Below are positions 34,171 through 42,916 of a stretch of 64,000 nt of DNA, piece after piece. Position 1 is the stretch's first letter. Every line of letters begins with the position of its first letter. The translations under genes and the position numbers were made by a program. Under the pieces are notes generated by a model. The model was not told the origin of the DNA, searched no databases, and worked only from the letters and a program-made list of their open reading frames with translations. Source of the DNA: Flavobacterium tagetis (lineage in GTDB: Bacteria > Bacteroidota > Bacteroidia > Flavobacteriales > Flavobacteriaceae). Where the stretch lies: positions 620,001 through 684,000 of the forward strand of contig NZ_JAERSF010000003.1 of NCBI RefSeq assembly GCF_016735615.1. The letters are read 5' to 3'.

Positions 34171-36582
34171 TTAATTAATTGGAATTTTTAAATACTCTCC
34201 TTTAAAACTTTGGTTCAAAGCCGTCATTTCAATCGGTTTTCCAGAACCATCAGGAATAACTTCGATAGAAGCTTTTCCGTTTGCCATTTTAATAGATTCG
34301 CTGCCTGTTGGAGTTCCTTGATTTTTTAAAGTTTTTCCTCCTTTTAAACATTGAAAATAAACACTAGCTTCATAATCCAGACAGCGTAAATTATTATTGT
34401 CGATTGCAATTGCCGTAACCAGATAATTACCGTTTTTCAGTTTTTCTGATGATAATTGCAGCGAAGAAGCCGTATCATTTTTATTGAAACGATAATTCAC
34501 TTTTAGCGTATCAGAAACCGTTTTACCATCTTTTGTTTTTCCAACGGCAACTAAAATATTTTCTCCTTTTGAAAAATTGACATCCCAAGTAAGGCCATTT
34601 GCTGGATACAGAGCAAGATTTCGTTGTTTTTCTCCTAATGATTTCCCATTATGGAAAAAAGTAACTTTTTCGCAGTTGCTGAAAACGCTGATCGTTCTTG
34701 GCGTGTTTTCTGGTCCTTGGCGTTCTGTCCAAGTATGCGATTCTATATAAGCGAAAGGTTCTTTTGCCCAATAACTTTTAAAAACATAATACGCATCTTT
34801 TGGAATTCCGTTGCGGTCTGTTAAACCTTTTTGATTCATGTACGGAATATCGTCTTCTGGACGTAAAGGCGTTGCAAAATCCTTGAATGCCCATTGTATG
34901 TTACCCACGAACGTTGGGTCATTCTCGGATACATGCAAATGCCAGTCAAACAAATCAACGATATAATTTTCGCTCCAATCGCCAATTTGGGCAATATTGG
35001 CAACTTTGGTCTGCACAATAGCTTCTTCCCAACCTTCGGCTTTAATCACATTTTCGCCAGTAACAGGACTTTCACTATGGCGCCCAACGTGGCTGTCTCC
35101 GCCATATTCAGCATGGATAAAATGTTTGTATTCTTTTTTATAAACATCGATCGCTTTTTGGTAGCTTTTGTAACTTCCAGAATACCAACCAGACCAAATT
35201 GAAGGCGAGAATACATCTACAATATGCGACCCTTCATAATATTTTCTGATAGCGGTTTTTCTGGTTGGATCCAGTTTATGTGCAATATCGTTTAATTCAC
35301 TTAAAAAGACATTGGTTTTATCAGCATTATCTCCGTCAGGAAAATCAGGAAGCCAATTGATTTCGTTCCCTAAAGACCAAATGATAATACTTGGATGATT
35401 ATAATTTTGATTGATAATTTCCTCAAGCATGTTTTTGGTATTCGTTTTCCAAATATCATTTCCAATTCCGCCGCGACACCAAGGAAGTTCATCCCAAACC
35501 AAAAGTCCAAGTTCGTCGCAAGCTTTATAAATCTCTGGATCTTGCGGATAATGTGCTAAACGAACAAAATTAGCACCCATTTCTTTAATCGATTTCATAT
35601 CGGCCCAATGCTGTTCGTTGCTCATTGCTGCGCCAACTCCAGCTTGTTCTTCATGACGATGCGTACCACGAATCAATAGACGTTTTCCATTAAGGTAAAA
35701 CGGACCGTGGTCTTTAAACTCAAACCATCTAAAACCTACCTTTTCGGAAACGCTATCTCTAATTTGATTTTTATCAGATAAAACAGCAGTCAGTCTATAT
35801 AGATTTGGTTTTTCGGTATCCCAGAGTTCTGGGTTTTTGATATTTTCAAAAGTGATGGTTGAGGTTTTATCTGCAACCAAAACCGTTTTGCTTGCTACTT
35901 TTTTCCCTTTCGGATTTTTAAGCGTTACTGTTAAAGATAAATCCTTTGAATTACCAGGATTTACAAAAGAAGAAACAATTTGTACCGAAGCTTTTTTAGC
36001 TGAAACTTCTGGAGTTGTAATTTTTAGATTGTCAATATGATTTTTGTATTTCGAAACCAGCCAGACATCACGTGTGATTCCGCCATAAATGAAGAAATCA
36101 CTTTTTTGAGACGGAATAATTTCGATGTCATAACTATTATCCACACGAACAAAAATATCGTTGTTTCCTTCTTTGATGAAATTGGTAATATCGATAGAAA
36201 ATCCAATGTAGCCGCCAATATGCGATCCGGCTTCTTTTCCGTTTACATATACATTTGTAGTTACATTTGAACCTTCAAAATATAAAGAATAAACGCGGTT
36301 TTTATCGATTTGTGGAATATTTAATTTCTTTTGATACCAGCTAGCATCGCGTCTATAACCCGGATATAAATCGGTTGCATCTTCTGCATTCCAAGTATGT
36401 GGTAAGTTTAGAGAAACCCAGTTGGAAGCTTTTTGTGCTTCGTTTAATTTTTGAGTATCATTTTCTAAATAAAGCCAGTTGTCGTTAATGTTCATCTTTG
36501 TCTGAGCAAAACTGCTCAGACAAATTTGAAACAAAACAAAAAGTGCAAAAATTGAAAATGTATTGTGTTGATGATTCTTCAT
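34171..36582 (-). CDS. GH2 family glycoside hydrolase, beta-galactosidase-like
   Basis: The 803-residue secreted protein (signal ending LSSFAQ) has a jelly-roll domain (NWLYLENDT, VSLNLPHTWNAEDATD). The Ig-like domain and barrel follow, with LLIRGTHRHEEQAGVG, acid/base IIWSLGNEINWLPD and nucleophile FIHAEYGGDSHVGRH. About 170 extra C-terminal residues form Ig-like modules (TFFHNGKSLGEKQRN). This is the larger GH2 architecture common in polysaccharide utilization loci. It may be a beta-galactosidase or beta-glucuronidase; the sequence alone does not decide. Confidence 0.87.
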   Translation of the reverse strand: MKNHQHNTFSIFALFVLFQICLSSFAQTKMNINDNWLYLENDTQKLNEAQKASNWVSLNLPHTWNAEDATDLYPGYRRDASWYQKKLNIPQIDKNRVYSLYFEGSNVTTNVYVNGKEAGSHIGGYIGFSIDITNFIKEGNNDIFVRVDNSYDIEIIPSQKSDFFIYGGITRDVWLVSKYKNHIDNLKITTPEVSAKKASVQIVSSFVNPGNSKDLSLTVTLKNPKGKKVASKTVLVADKTSTITFENIKNPELWDTEKPNLYRLTAVLSDKNQIRDSVSEKVGFRWFEFKDHGPFYLNGKRLLIRGTHRHEEQAGVGAAMSNEQHWADMKSIKEMGANFVRLAHYPQDPEIYKACDELGLLVWDELPWCRGGIGNDIWKTNTKNMLEEIINQNYNHPSIIIWSLGNEINWLPDFPDGDNADKTNVFLSELNDIAHKLDPTRKTAIRKYYEGSHIVDVFSPSIWSGWYSGSYKSYQKAIDVYKKEYKHFIHAEYGGDSHVGRHSESPVTGENVIKAEGWEEAIVQTKVANIAQIGDWSENYIVDLFDWHLHVSENDPTFVGNIQWAFKDFATPLRPEDDIPYMNQKGLTDRNGIPKDAYYVFKSYWAKEPFAYIESHTWTERQGPENTPRTISVFSNCEKVTFFHNGKSLGEKQRNLALYPANGLTWDVNFSKGENILVAVGKTKDGKTVSDTLKVNYRFNKNDTASSLQLSSEKLKNGNYLVTAIAIDNNNLRCLDYEASVYFQCLKGGKTLKNQGTPTGSESIKMANGKASIEVIPDGSGKPIEMTALNQSFKGEYLKIPIN

Positions 36583-36670
36583 GTGTATTTAGGTTCATAG
36601 ATTCAGAGGTTCAAAGGCTCAAAGATTGCAAGGTTTAGAGATAAAAAGGCAAAAAACCTTTGCTGCTTTG
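36583..36670. repeat. 'ggttcaaagg' / 'cctttg' repeat spacer between GH88 and GH2
   Basis: This region holds words such as aggttcaaaggctcaaag and their rough complement tttgctgctttgttactttg. Its end runs into the GH88 coding end, so the final KGTK residues and stop of that enzyme are made of repeat sequence. Confidence 0.65.
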
Positions 36671-37858
36671 TTACTTTGTTCCTTTGCCACTTTTTCTTAA
36701 AAGGGCTTCCAAAAAATAATAATCAGCATAAATTATTGGTTCGTCAATTTCGTCGTGTTTTGGCCAGTTTCCAGTACTGTGGTCAAATAAGAAAGGCGCT
36801 TTAATTTTAGCATCCAAAATATATTTATCCGTTTGCACCGAAGCCATTAGTTTATCGGCGAAAGCCAAATAACTATTATTTTTGGTATAGCCGTATAACT
36901 CATATAATGCTGAAGCCATAACCATTGCGGCAGAAACATCTCGCGCTGCATTTGGAATACTAGGATCTTTAAAATCCCAATACGGAATTCCGTCTTCAGG
37001 CAGATTTTTATTCGTCATAAAAAACTTTGCGGTCGCTTCTGCCTGTTTTAAATAGGCTGGATCTTTTGTGTAACGGTAAGACATAGTAAATCCGTAAACT
37101 GCCCATCCTTGGCCACGAGCCCAAACCGAATCGTCATTGTATCCTTGAAGAGTTGTTTTTTTTCTAACTTCACCTGTATTCGGATTATAATCGATAACGT
37201 GATAACACGAATTGTCTACTCTAAACTGATTTTTTAAAGTCGTATTGGCATGTTGAATCGCAACGTCACGATATTTTGGATTTCCAGATATTTTAGATGC
37301 TTCAAAAAGCAATTCCAGATTCATCATATTATCGATGATAACGGGATAATCCCAAATTTCTTTGTTGAAATCCCAAGAACGAATTGAACCCACTTTTGGG
37401 TTGAACCTTTTGCATAAAGTTTCGGCGCCTTTTACAATTACCGCTTCGTATTCTTTCTTGTTTTCCACTTTCAGCGCTTCTCCAAAACTGCAAAACACTT
37501 TAAAACCTACGTCATGCGAATTACTATTGATACTTTCTTTTTTGCTGAAAGGAGTCCATTTTTGGGCTTGTTCTTTATATTTTGAATCGCCTGTCAATCG
37601 GTACAATTGCCAAAGATTACCAGCAAAAAAACCGCTTGTCCAGTCTCTTGAAGGCACTTTGCGAATCTCAAGAGTTTTGGTATTCATGCTTCTAGGCATT
37701 GACATAGAATCTACAGGATAATCGAGCAACATTTTGTAACGCGTTTCGAGTAGATTATTTGTCGCTGTAGTGCTTTTTGTTTGAGGATTAATCCCAGATT
37801 TGCACGCTGTAGCAAGCGATGCAAACCCAAGGATTAAAATGAAACTAATTTTATTCAT
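36671..37858 (-). CDS. GH88 unsaturated glucuronyl hydrolase (lipoprotein)
   Basis: The 395-residue protein has a lipobox with C19 (LATACKSG) and the alpha/alpha-barrel GH88 motifs: NSHDVGFKVFCSFGEAL and PVIIDNMMNLELLFEAS carry the two conserved aspartates. VWARGQGWAVYGFTMSYRYT and AARDVSAAMVMASALYELY follow. The family hydrolyses oligosaccharides ending in a 4,5-unsaturated uronic acid, the product of a polysaccharide lyase. Its presence therefore implies a lyase in the pathway; the beta-helix protein at 47106 is the local candidate. Its C-terminus overlaps repeat sequence. Confidence 0.93.
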   Translation of the reverse strand: MNKISFILILGFASLATACKSGINPQTKSTTATNNLLETRYKMLLDYPVDSMSMPRSMNTKTLEIRKVPSRDWTSGFFAGNLWQLYRLTGDSKYKEQAQKWTPFSKKESINSNSHDVGFKVFCSFGEALKVENKKEYEAVIVKGAETLCKRFNPKVGSIRSWDFNKEIWDYPVIIDNMMNLELLFEASKISGNPKYRDVAIQHANTTLKNQFRVDNSCYHVIDYNPNTGEVRKKTTLQGYNDDSVWARGQGWAVYGFTMSYRYTKDPAYLKQAEATAKFFMTNKNLPEDGIPYWDFKDPSIPNAARDVSAAMVMASALYELYGYTKNNSYLAFADKLMASVQTDKYILDAKIKAPFLFDHSTGNWPKHDEIDEPIIYADYYFLEALLRKSGKGTK

Positions 37859-37899
37859 ATTACTAATTAATCTTTATTTTTTAGTTTCTATACTAAAAT

Positions 37900-38150
37900 G
37901 TTAGACGCTGATTGTACAGATTCGTTATTGCATTTCTGATAGTTATCGGGAGCTGATTTTGCACGGATTTTTTTTATTTCACGCAGATTTAAATGGATCT
38001 TGGCAGATAAAGCAGATTTTTTTTAATCAATTTTAATCAGCTTAAATCTTTTTAAATCTGCGTGAAACCTAATTATACACAACGTGATTAAAAAAATCCG
38101 TTGAAATCGGCGTTTTCGCGATAGCGAATCCGTTTCATTCGCGTTCAATT
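37900..38150. repeat. Large nested inverted repeat between susD and GH88
   Basis: Outer ACGGATTTTTT (37963-37973) pairs with AAAAAATCCGT (38091-38101). Inner TTTCACGCAGATTTAAA (37977-37993) pairs exactly with 38051-38067. A 24-bp 'gcgttttcgcgatagcg' copy at 38110-38133 equals the arm at 16813-16836. The 306-bp gap contains no gene. Confidence 0.87.
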
Positions 38151-38164
38151 ATTATTCTACTAAA

Positions 38165-39685
38165 TTAATAACCAGGATTGTTTGGTTTTAGATTCGGATT
38201 AATTGCCAATTCTGTTCCTGGCAAAGGCCATAAATAATCTCTGTTTGGATCAAAATTAGCATGTGGCTCCAAACCATTTGGTCCGAATACTTCTGGTCCA
38301 ATTTTCAACCTTTTAATATCGTACCATCTCACATATTCAAAAGCCAATTCTAATCTTCTTTCGTCAATAACCATTTTTCTAAAATCAGCCTGAGATAATC
38401 CTGGAGTTACATTTGCAGGGAAAGAAACCAATTTTCCAGCTTTATTTCTGGCTCTTGCACGAACACGATTTACATAGCCATCAGCTTCTGTTGTTCCCGG
38501 ATTAATTTCGTTTAAAGCTTCAGCGGCAGTCAATAAAACTTCTGCAAAACGCATCGTAATGTAATTGTGCTGAGAAGTTCTTCCATTCGCACCAGCTTTC
38601 CCCGGAAAACGGAAATATTTAGCAATATGCGGACGTGGCGCTTTTTCGTTATCGCTTGATGGATAAACCTGTAGAGATCCGCCTGGACCTGTTTTCTTTC
38701 TAATAATGGTATCAAAACTTACGGCTCTTCTGTAATCTCTCTGATCCCAAGTATTGAACACTTTTAGTGACGGAACCGCAACCGAGAATCCTTGTCCATA
38801 GCTGTAACTATCATCTTTTAATGATCCTGTAAAAAATGCTGTATAATCCTGACCGTAATTTCCAGAGGTTAAGTTATTAAAGTCAATTGTAAATAATGGC
38901 TCTTTTAATGAAGCTGTTTTCGTTGCATTAAATAAATCCTGAAAATCAGCATCAAGACCTAAACCAAACTTTGCTTCGTTTGTAATAACAAATTTAGCTT
39001 CATCATATGCTTTTTGAAAATTTCCTAAAGTCAGGTAAACAGAAGCTAAATAACCTGCAGCAGTACCTTTTCCGGGAACAGCTTTTACTTTTGGTTTGTC
39101 ATCCAGCCATTGTTTAGCAAATTCTAAATCGGCAATGATTTTTGGGTAAACGTCAGCTTCTTTTGTTTTGCCAAGAGAGTTTACCTGATTCACATCATTT
39201 ACAACAAAATCAACATACGGAATATCTCCAAAAAGGCGCACTAAATGATAATAGGCAAAGGCTCTTGCAAAATAAGCCTGCGCCACAATTGCGTTGACTT
39301 TTGCTGGATCGCCAGGTGTTTTTTTAGCGCCTTCAATAGCTTGATTTGCGGCAGTTATGATAACGTAAGATTGAGGCCAAAAGTTTGCTACAAGTGCATT
39401 CGTATCATTCATAGACATATCGTTTACGTCAATACGTGCAGCCTGAGTTGTTCTGTCTCCAATATCAGACATATCATCGCGAAGCATTAAGGCAATTGTA
39501 AATTCTCTTCCCCAATAATTATTGTGCCCAATGTTGGCAAAAGCTCCGTTTACAGCAGCCTGCAAATCGTCTGTATTATTGAAAAAGTTCTCTGGACGAA
39601 TAATTCCTACTGGTTTTTCTTCCAGATCAGAACAGCTGAAAAACGCCATTGTTCCGAAGCAAAGAAAAGCTATATATTTTTTCAT
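38165..39685 (-). CDS. SusD/RagB family glycan-binding lipoprotein
   Basis: The 506-residue protein has a lipobox with C18 (MAFFSCSDLEEKP). The SusD-like helical scaffold follows (PENFFNNTDDLQAAVNGAFA, YFARAFAYYHLVRLFGDIPYV). The typical C-terminal end is DERRLELAFEYVRWYDIKRL and DYLWPLPGTELAINPNLKPN. It forms the surface lid of the SusC channel and binds the target oligosaccharide. It lies 12 bp after susC. Confidence 0.96.
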   Translation of the reverse strand: MKKYIAFLCFGTMAFFSCSDLEEKPVGIIRPENFFNNTDDLQAAVNGAFANIGHNNYWGREFTIALMLRDDMSDIGDRTTQAARIDVNDMSMNDTNALVANFWPQSYVIITAANQAIEGAKKTPGDPAKVNAIVAQAYFARAFAYYHLVRLFGDIPYVDFVVNDVNQVNSLGKTKEADVYPKIIADLEFAKQWLDDKPKVKAVPGKGTAAGYLASVYLTLGNFQKAYDEAKFVITNEAKFGLGLDADFQDLFNATKTASLKEPLFTIDFNNLTSGNYGQDYTAFFTGSLKDDSYSYGQGFSVAVPSLKVFNTWDQRDYRRAVSFDTIIRKKTGPGGSLQVYPSSDNEKAPRPHIAKYFRFPGKAGANGRTSQHNYITMRFAEVLLTAAEALNEINPGTTEADGYVNRVRARARNKAGKLVSFPANVTPGLSQADFRKMVIDERRLELAFEYVRWYDIKRLKIGPEVFGPNGLEPHANFDPNRDYLWPLPGTELAINPNLKPNNPGY

Positions 39686-39697
39686 AGTTGTGTTAGA

Positions 39698-42600
39698 TTA
39701 AAATTTTATATTGAATCCTGCAGTAAACGTTCTTACGTTTGGATATCCTCCGTAATCCAATCCTAAATTGGTATTACTTCTTGAGTTCGTGTCGTTTAAG
39801 TAGTTCGTTTCAGGATCTGTACCCGGATAATCTGTGATAGTCCAAAGGTTTTGCGCACTGATGTAAAAGCGAACTTTGCTTAAACCCATTTTCGAAACAA
39901 TTTTTTCATCTAAACTATATCCGATAGAGACGTTTTTTAAACGGATATAACTTCCATCATAAACAAATCTTGAAGTGATTCTTTTGGTTCTCGCCGCATT
40001 TGCAGGAACATTTGTATCAGTATTAGTCGGTGTCCAAGCATCTAAAACTTCTGTTGTAGCATTGTTGTTTCCAGAAGCCAATTCCATCAAAGTATAGTTT
40101 AAGATTTGACCGCCTTGCGAGCCTTGAAAGAAGATATTCAAATCAAGATTTTTATAAGTAAAATCATTGTTGAATCCGAAGATGAAATCTGGATTTGGAT
40201 TTCCGATAATCGTTTTATCTTGAGAATCTAATTTTCCGTCACCATTATAATCTCTAAATTTTTCTCCTCCAGCTGCAGTTTCAAAGTTTCCTGGCAATAC
40301 CGTTTCTCCTTGTTGAATTACGCCATCATAAATAAATCCGAAGAAAGATCCAACAGGCTGTCCAACTCTCAAAATTTGAGATTCAGTTGCTAAGAAATGT
40401 CCAGGAGCAGAGTTGATCAAAAGGTCTTTATTATCGGCTAATTTTAAAACTTTGTTTTTGTTTGAAGAAATATTAAAGTTGGTTGACCAAGTAAAATCGG
40501 CACCAATAAAGTTTCTAGAGTTAATACCTAATTCCCATCCTTTATTTTCCAATTCACCCACGTTTTGAAGCTGAGAAGCAATTCCAGAAATTCCAGGAAG
40601 CGGTCTGTTAAACAATAAATCTTTGGTAATGGTTTTATAATAATCTGCTGTAATACTGATTCTGTTATCAAATAAACCTAAATCAATTCCGTAATCCTGC
40701 TGATAAGACGTTTCCCATTTTAAGTTCGGATTGTCTAATGAAGTCAGCTGAACCGCATTGGTAATCACGTCACCGCTTACATAATAGATTTCAGAGAATC
40801 TAGAAAGAGTAGAGTAGGCACCAATTGAAGGATTTCCTGTTGCTCCGTAACTAGCTCTTAATTTTAAGTTCGAAATCGTTTTGTTGTCTTTTAAGAAATT
40901 CTCTTTACTAATGTTCCATCCAATTGCTCCAGAAGGGAAAGTTCCGTATTTGTAGTTTTTACTAAAGCTTGATGAACCATCTCGTCTAGCAGTAAACGTT
41001 AGCAAATATTTATCGGCATAATCAAAGTTAAGTCTTCCGAAAGCAGAGATCAATTCCGTTTCAGATAAACCAGAATCAGGTTTTAAGAATACCGTTCCAG
41101 CGCCTAAATTTCTATACGAATTGGTATTCGTCAAAAATCCTCTCGAAGCCGCATACGAATTCTCGTTTTTGTTTTTTTGGTATGAATATCCTCCTAAAAC
41201 TGTCAATATACCTCTATCGATAATTTCACGTTTGAAAGTCAAATAATTCTCAGTTAAGAAAGAAGAAAATCTAGTGTTGTTTACAGAAGCTTCTCCTTTG
41301 ATATTTTTTCCTGCAATTAATGTTGAAGGAATAAATCTTCCAGTTTGCGAATTACTGTCTGTTAAACCTAAAGTCGTTTTAAAATCAAGATCTTTTGTAA
41401 TTTGATATTGAGCAAAGAAATTGTTTCGGCTTGTAACAGAAATGGTTTCCAGAATGTTTTCCATTGCTGTTGCGTACGGATTGTCAATATCATCACCAAT
41501 TGGAGCAGTTGTTGTATACGTTCCGTCTGCATTATAGATTCCTTTATCAGGCATAAAACGGTACGCCGATGCAATTACACCCGCAGCACCAGTTCCTCCG
41601 GCGCTAGTCTGGCTCACGATTCCTTCTTTGTTTTGTTTGCTTGTAAAAGTGTTTAATCCCACTTTAAACTTCGGAGTTAAATCGGCTTCAAGGTTTCCTA
41701 CGATCGTATATTTGTCAATACCTGAATTGATTACAACTCCGTTTTGGTTGAAGTATGTTCCAGAAACATAATATCTCACATTTTCAGCTCCTCCAGAAAA
41801 AGATAATTGTGAGTTCGAAATCATTCCGTCACGGTAAATTACATCTTGCCAATCTGTATTTGCTGGACCTTGAGTGTGCGTAGTAAAACTTTTTCTGTAA
41901 GCCGCAAACTGATCTGCATTTAATAAATGCAATTTGTTGTTTACCGATTGAACAGAAGTAGAATTGCTAAATTCAATTACTGGTTTTCCAGGTTTTCCTT
42001 TTTTGGTTGTTACCATAATAACCCCGTTAGAACCTCTAGATCCGTAAATGGCAGTTGCAGAAGCATCTTTTAAAACCTCGATAGAAGCAATGTCTTGTGG
42101 TGCTGGCATAGAAGCACCTGCAAAACCGTCAACAACAATTAGAGCATCTCCACTCGCATTAATAGAAGTTCCTCCACGAACCCTGATTTTTACAGGAGCT
42201 CCAGGTTCACCACCGTTATTGGTCATTACCGAAACACCCGCGGCACGACCTTGTAAAGCTTGTTCTGCATTTAAAAGAGGAAAAGCAGTCAATTCTTTTG
42301 CTGTAACCGAAGATACAGATCCAGTAATATCACTCTTTTTACGAGTTCCGTAACCCACTACGATAACTTCATCAAGCGCTTTTGTATCTGGTTTTAAACT
42401 GACATTGATTACGCTTTTGGTTCCAACAGGAATTTCAACAGTTTGAAATCCGACGAAATTGAAAACTAATACAGCATTCTTTTCTCCTACAATCACAGTA
42501 TAATTTCCGTCCATATCGGCAGAAGCGCCTACAGAAGAATTTTTGATATAGACATTAGCACCAGGAAGTCCAAGTAAATCTTCACTAGAAGTTATTTTTC

Positions 42601-42700
42601 CAGTCACTTTTCGTTCTTGTGCGTGCATCACGATATTTACCAGTAAAAAAGATACCAGCAAACACCATTTAAACGATTTGTTTTTGTGGTCTGTAAACAT
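39698..42700 (-). CDS. SusC/RagA family TonB-dependent transporter
   Basis: The 1000-residue outer-membrane protein has a signal peptide ending VMHAQ and a carboxypeptidase-like N-terminal domain (KVTGKITSSEDLLGLPGANV). The TonB-box region and plug follow (DEVIVVGYGTRKKSDITGSV, IRGGTSI-like RVRGGTSINASGDALIVVDG). The beta-barrel ends in phenylalanine. It imports oligosaccharides using TonB energy, with the SusD gene 12 bp downstream. Expression is probably controlled by the hybrid regulator encoded just upstream. Confidence 0.96.
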   Translation of the reverse strand: MFTDHKNKSFKWCLLVSFLLVNIVMHAQERKVTGKITSSEDLLGLPGANVYIKNSSVGASADMDGNYTVIVGEKNAVLVFNFVGFQTVEIPVGTKSVINVSLKPDTKALDEVIVVGYGTRKKSDITGSVSSVTAKELTAFPLLNAEQALQGRAAGVSVMTNNGGEPGAPVKIRVRGGTSINASGDALIVVDGFAGASMPAPQDIASIEVLKDASATAIYGSRGSNGVIMVTTKKGKPGKPVIEFSNSTSVQSVNNKLHLLNADQFAAYRKSFTTHTQGPANTDWQDVIYRDGMISNSQLSFSGGAENVRYYVSGTYFNQNGVVINSGIDKYTIVGNLEADLTPKFKVGLNTFTSKQNKEGIVSQTSAGGTGAAGVIASAYRFMPDKGIYNADGTYTTTAPIGDDIDNPYATAMENILETISVTSRNNFFAQYQITKDLDFKTTLGLTDSNSQTGRFIPSTLIAGKNIKGEASVNNTRFSSFLTENYLTFKREIIDRGILTVLGGYSYQKNKNENSYAASRGFLTNTNSYRNLGAGTVFLKPDSGLSETELISAFGRLNFDYADKYLLTFTARRDGSSSFSKNYKYGTFPSGAIGWNISKENFLKDNKTISNLKLRASYGATGNPSIGAYSTLSRFSEIYYVSGDVITNAVQLTSLDNPNLKWETSYQQDYGIDLGLFDNRISITADYYKTITKDLLFNRPLPGISGIASQLQNVGELENKGWELGINSRNFIGADFTWSTNFNISSNKNKVLKLADNKDLLINSAPGHFLATESQILRVGQPVGSFFGFIYDGVIQQGETVLPGNFETAAGGEKFRDYNGDGKLDSQDKTIIGNPNPDFIFGFNNDFTYKNLDLNIFFQGSQGGQILNYTLMELASGNNNATTEVLDAWTPTNTDTNVPANAARTKRITSRFVYDGSYIRLKNVSIGYSLDEKIVSKMGLSKVRFYISAQNLWTITDYPGTDPETNYLNDTNSRSNTNLGLDYGGYPNVRTFTAGFNIKF

Positions 42701-42727
42701 TCATTTTTTGGTTTTAGGGTTAATAAG

Positions 42728-42820
42728 TTAGATTAAGTAGAAAAGCAATAAACTCATTCCGATGATTAGAATGACAAATAAAATCTGCAGCAATAAGAAG
42801 CCGGTTTTTTTGATTTTCAT
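42728..42820 (-). CDS. Possible 30-residue single-pass membrane peptide upstream of susC
   Basis: An ATG at 42820 opens a frame of 30 residues: MKIKKTGFLLLQILF, then VILIIGMSLLLFYLI and a TAA. A basic N-terminus of three lysines precedes an almost wholly hydrophobic helix, which is unlikely for random sequence and fits a small inner-membrane peptide. It lies 27 bp before susC on the same strand. The -7 element TACATTTG ends only 4 bp before the ATG, so the message would be leaderless or nearly so. No ribosome-binding site is possible there. Real translation is uncertain. Confidence 0.35.
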   Translation of the reverse strand: MKIKKTGFLLLQILFVILIIGMSLLLFYLI

Positions 42821-42824
42821 ATCG

Positions 42825-42832
42825 CAAATGTA
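42825..42832 (-). promoter_or_regulatory. -7 element of the susCD operon
   Basis: TACATTTG on the minus strand fits TAnnTTTG exactly. The nearest TTG is 24 bases upstream, one beyond the usual range, as might suit an activated promoter. Transcript start is predicted at about 42820, giving a susC leader near 120 nt. Confidence 0.6.
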
Positions 42833-42857
42833 GATGCCGAAAACGATATAGAAATAC

Positions 42858-42893
42858 AAAAAAGGGTATCCAAAAATACAGATACCCTTTTTT
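42858..42893. terminator. Terminator downstream of the hybrid regulator gene
   Basis: AAAGGGTATC (42861-42870) pairs with GATACCCTTT (42881-42890) around a 10-base loop, with an A-run and T-run outside. It works on the minus strand, separating the regulator from the susC promoter. Confidence 0.88.
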
Positions 42894-42916
42894 AACCCTT
42901 TAAAACAGTGAGTTGT

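Noticed and set aside
42048..42353. 101-codon open frame on the plus strand inside susC
   Set aside because: Antisense to the conserved plug region of the transporter; composition is that of a shadow frame.
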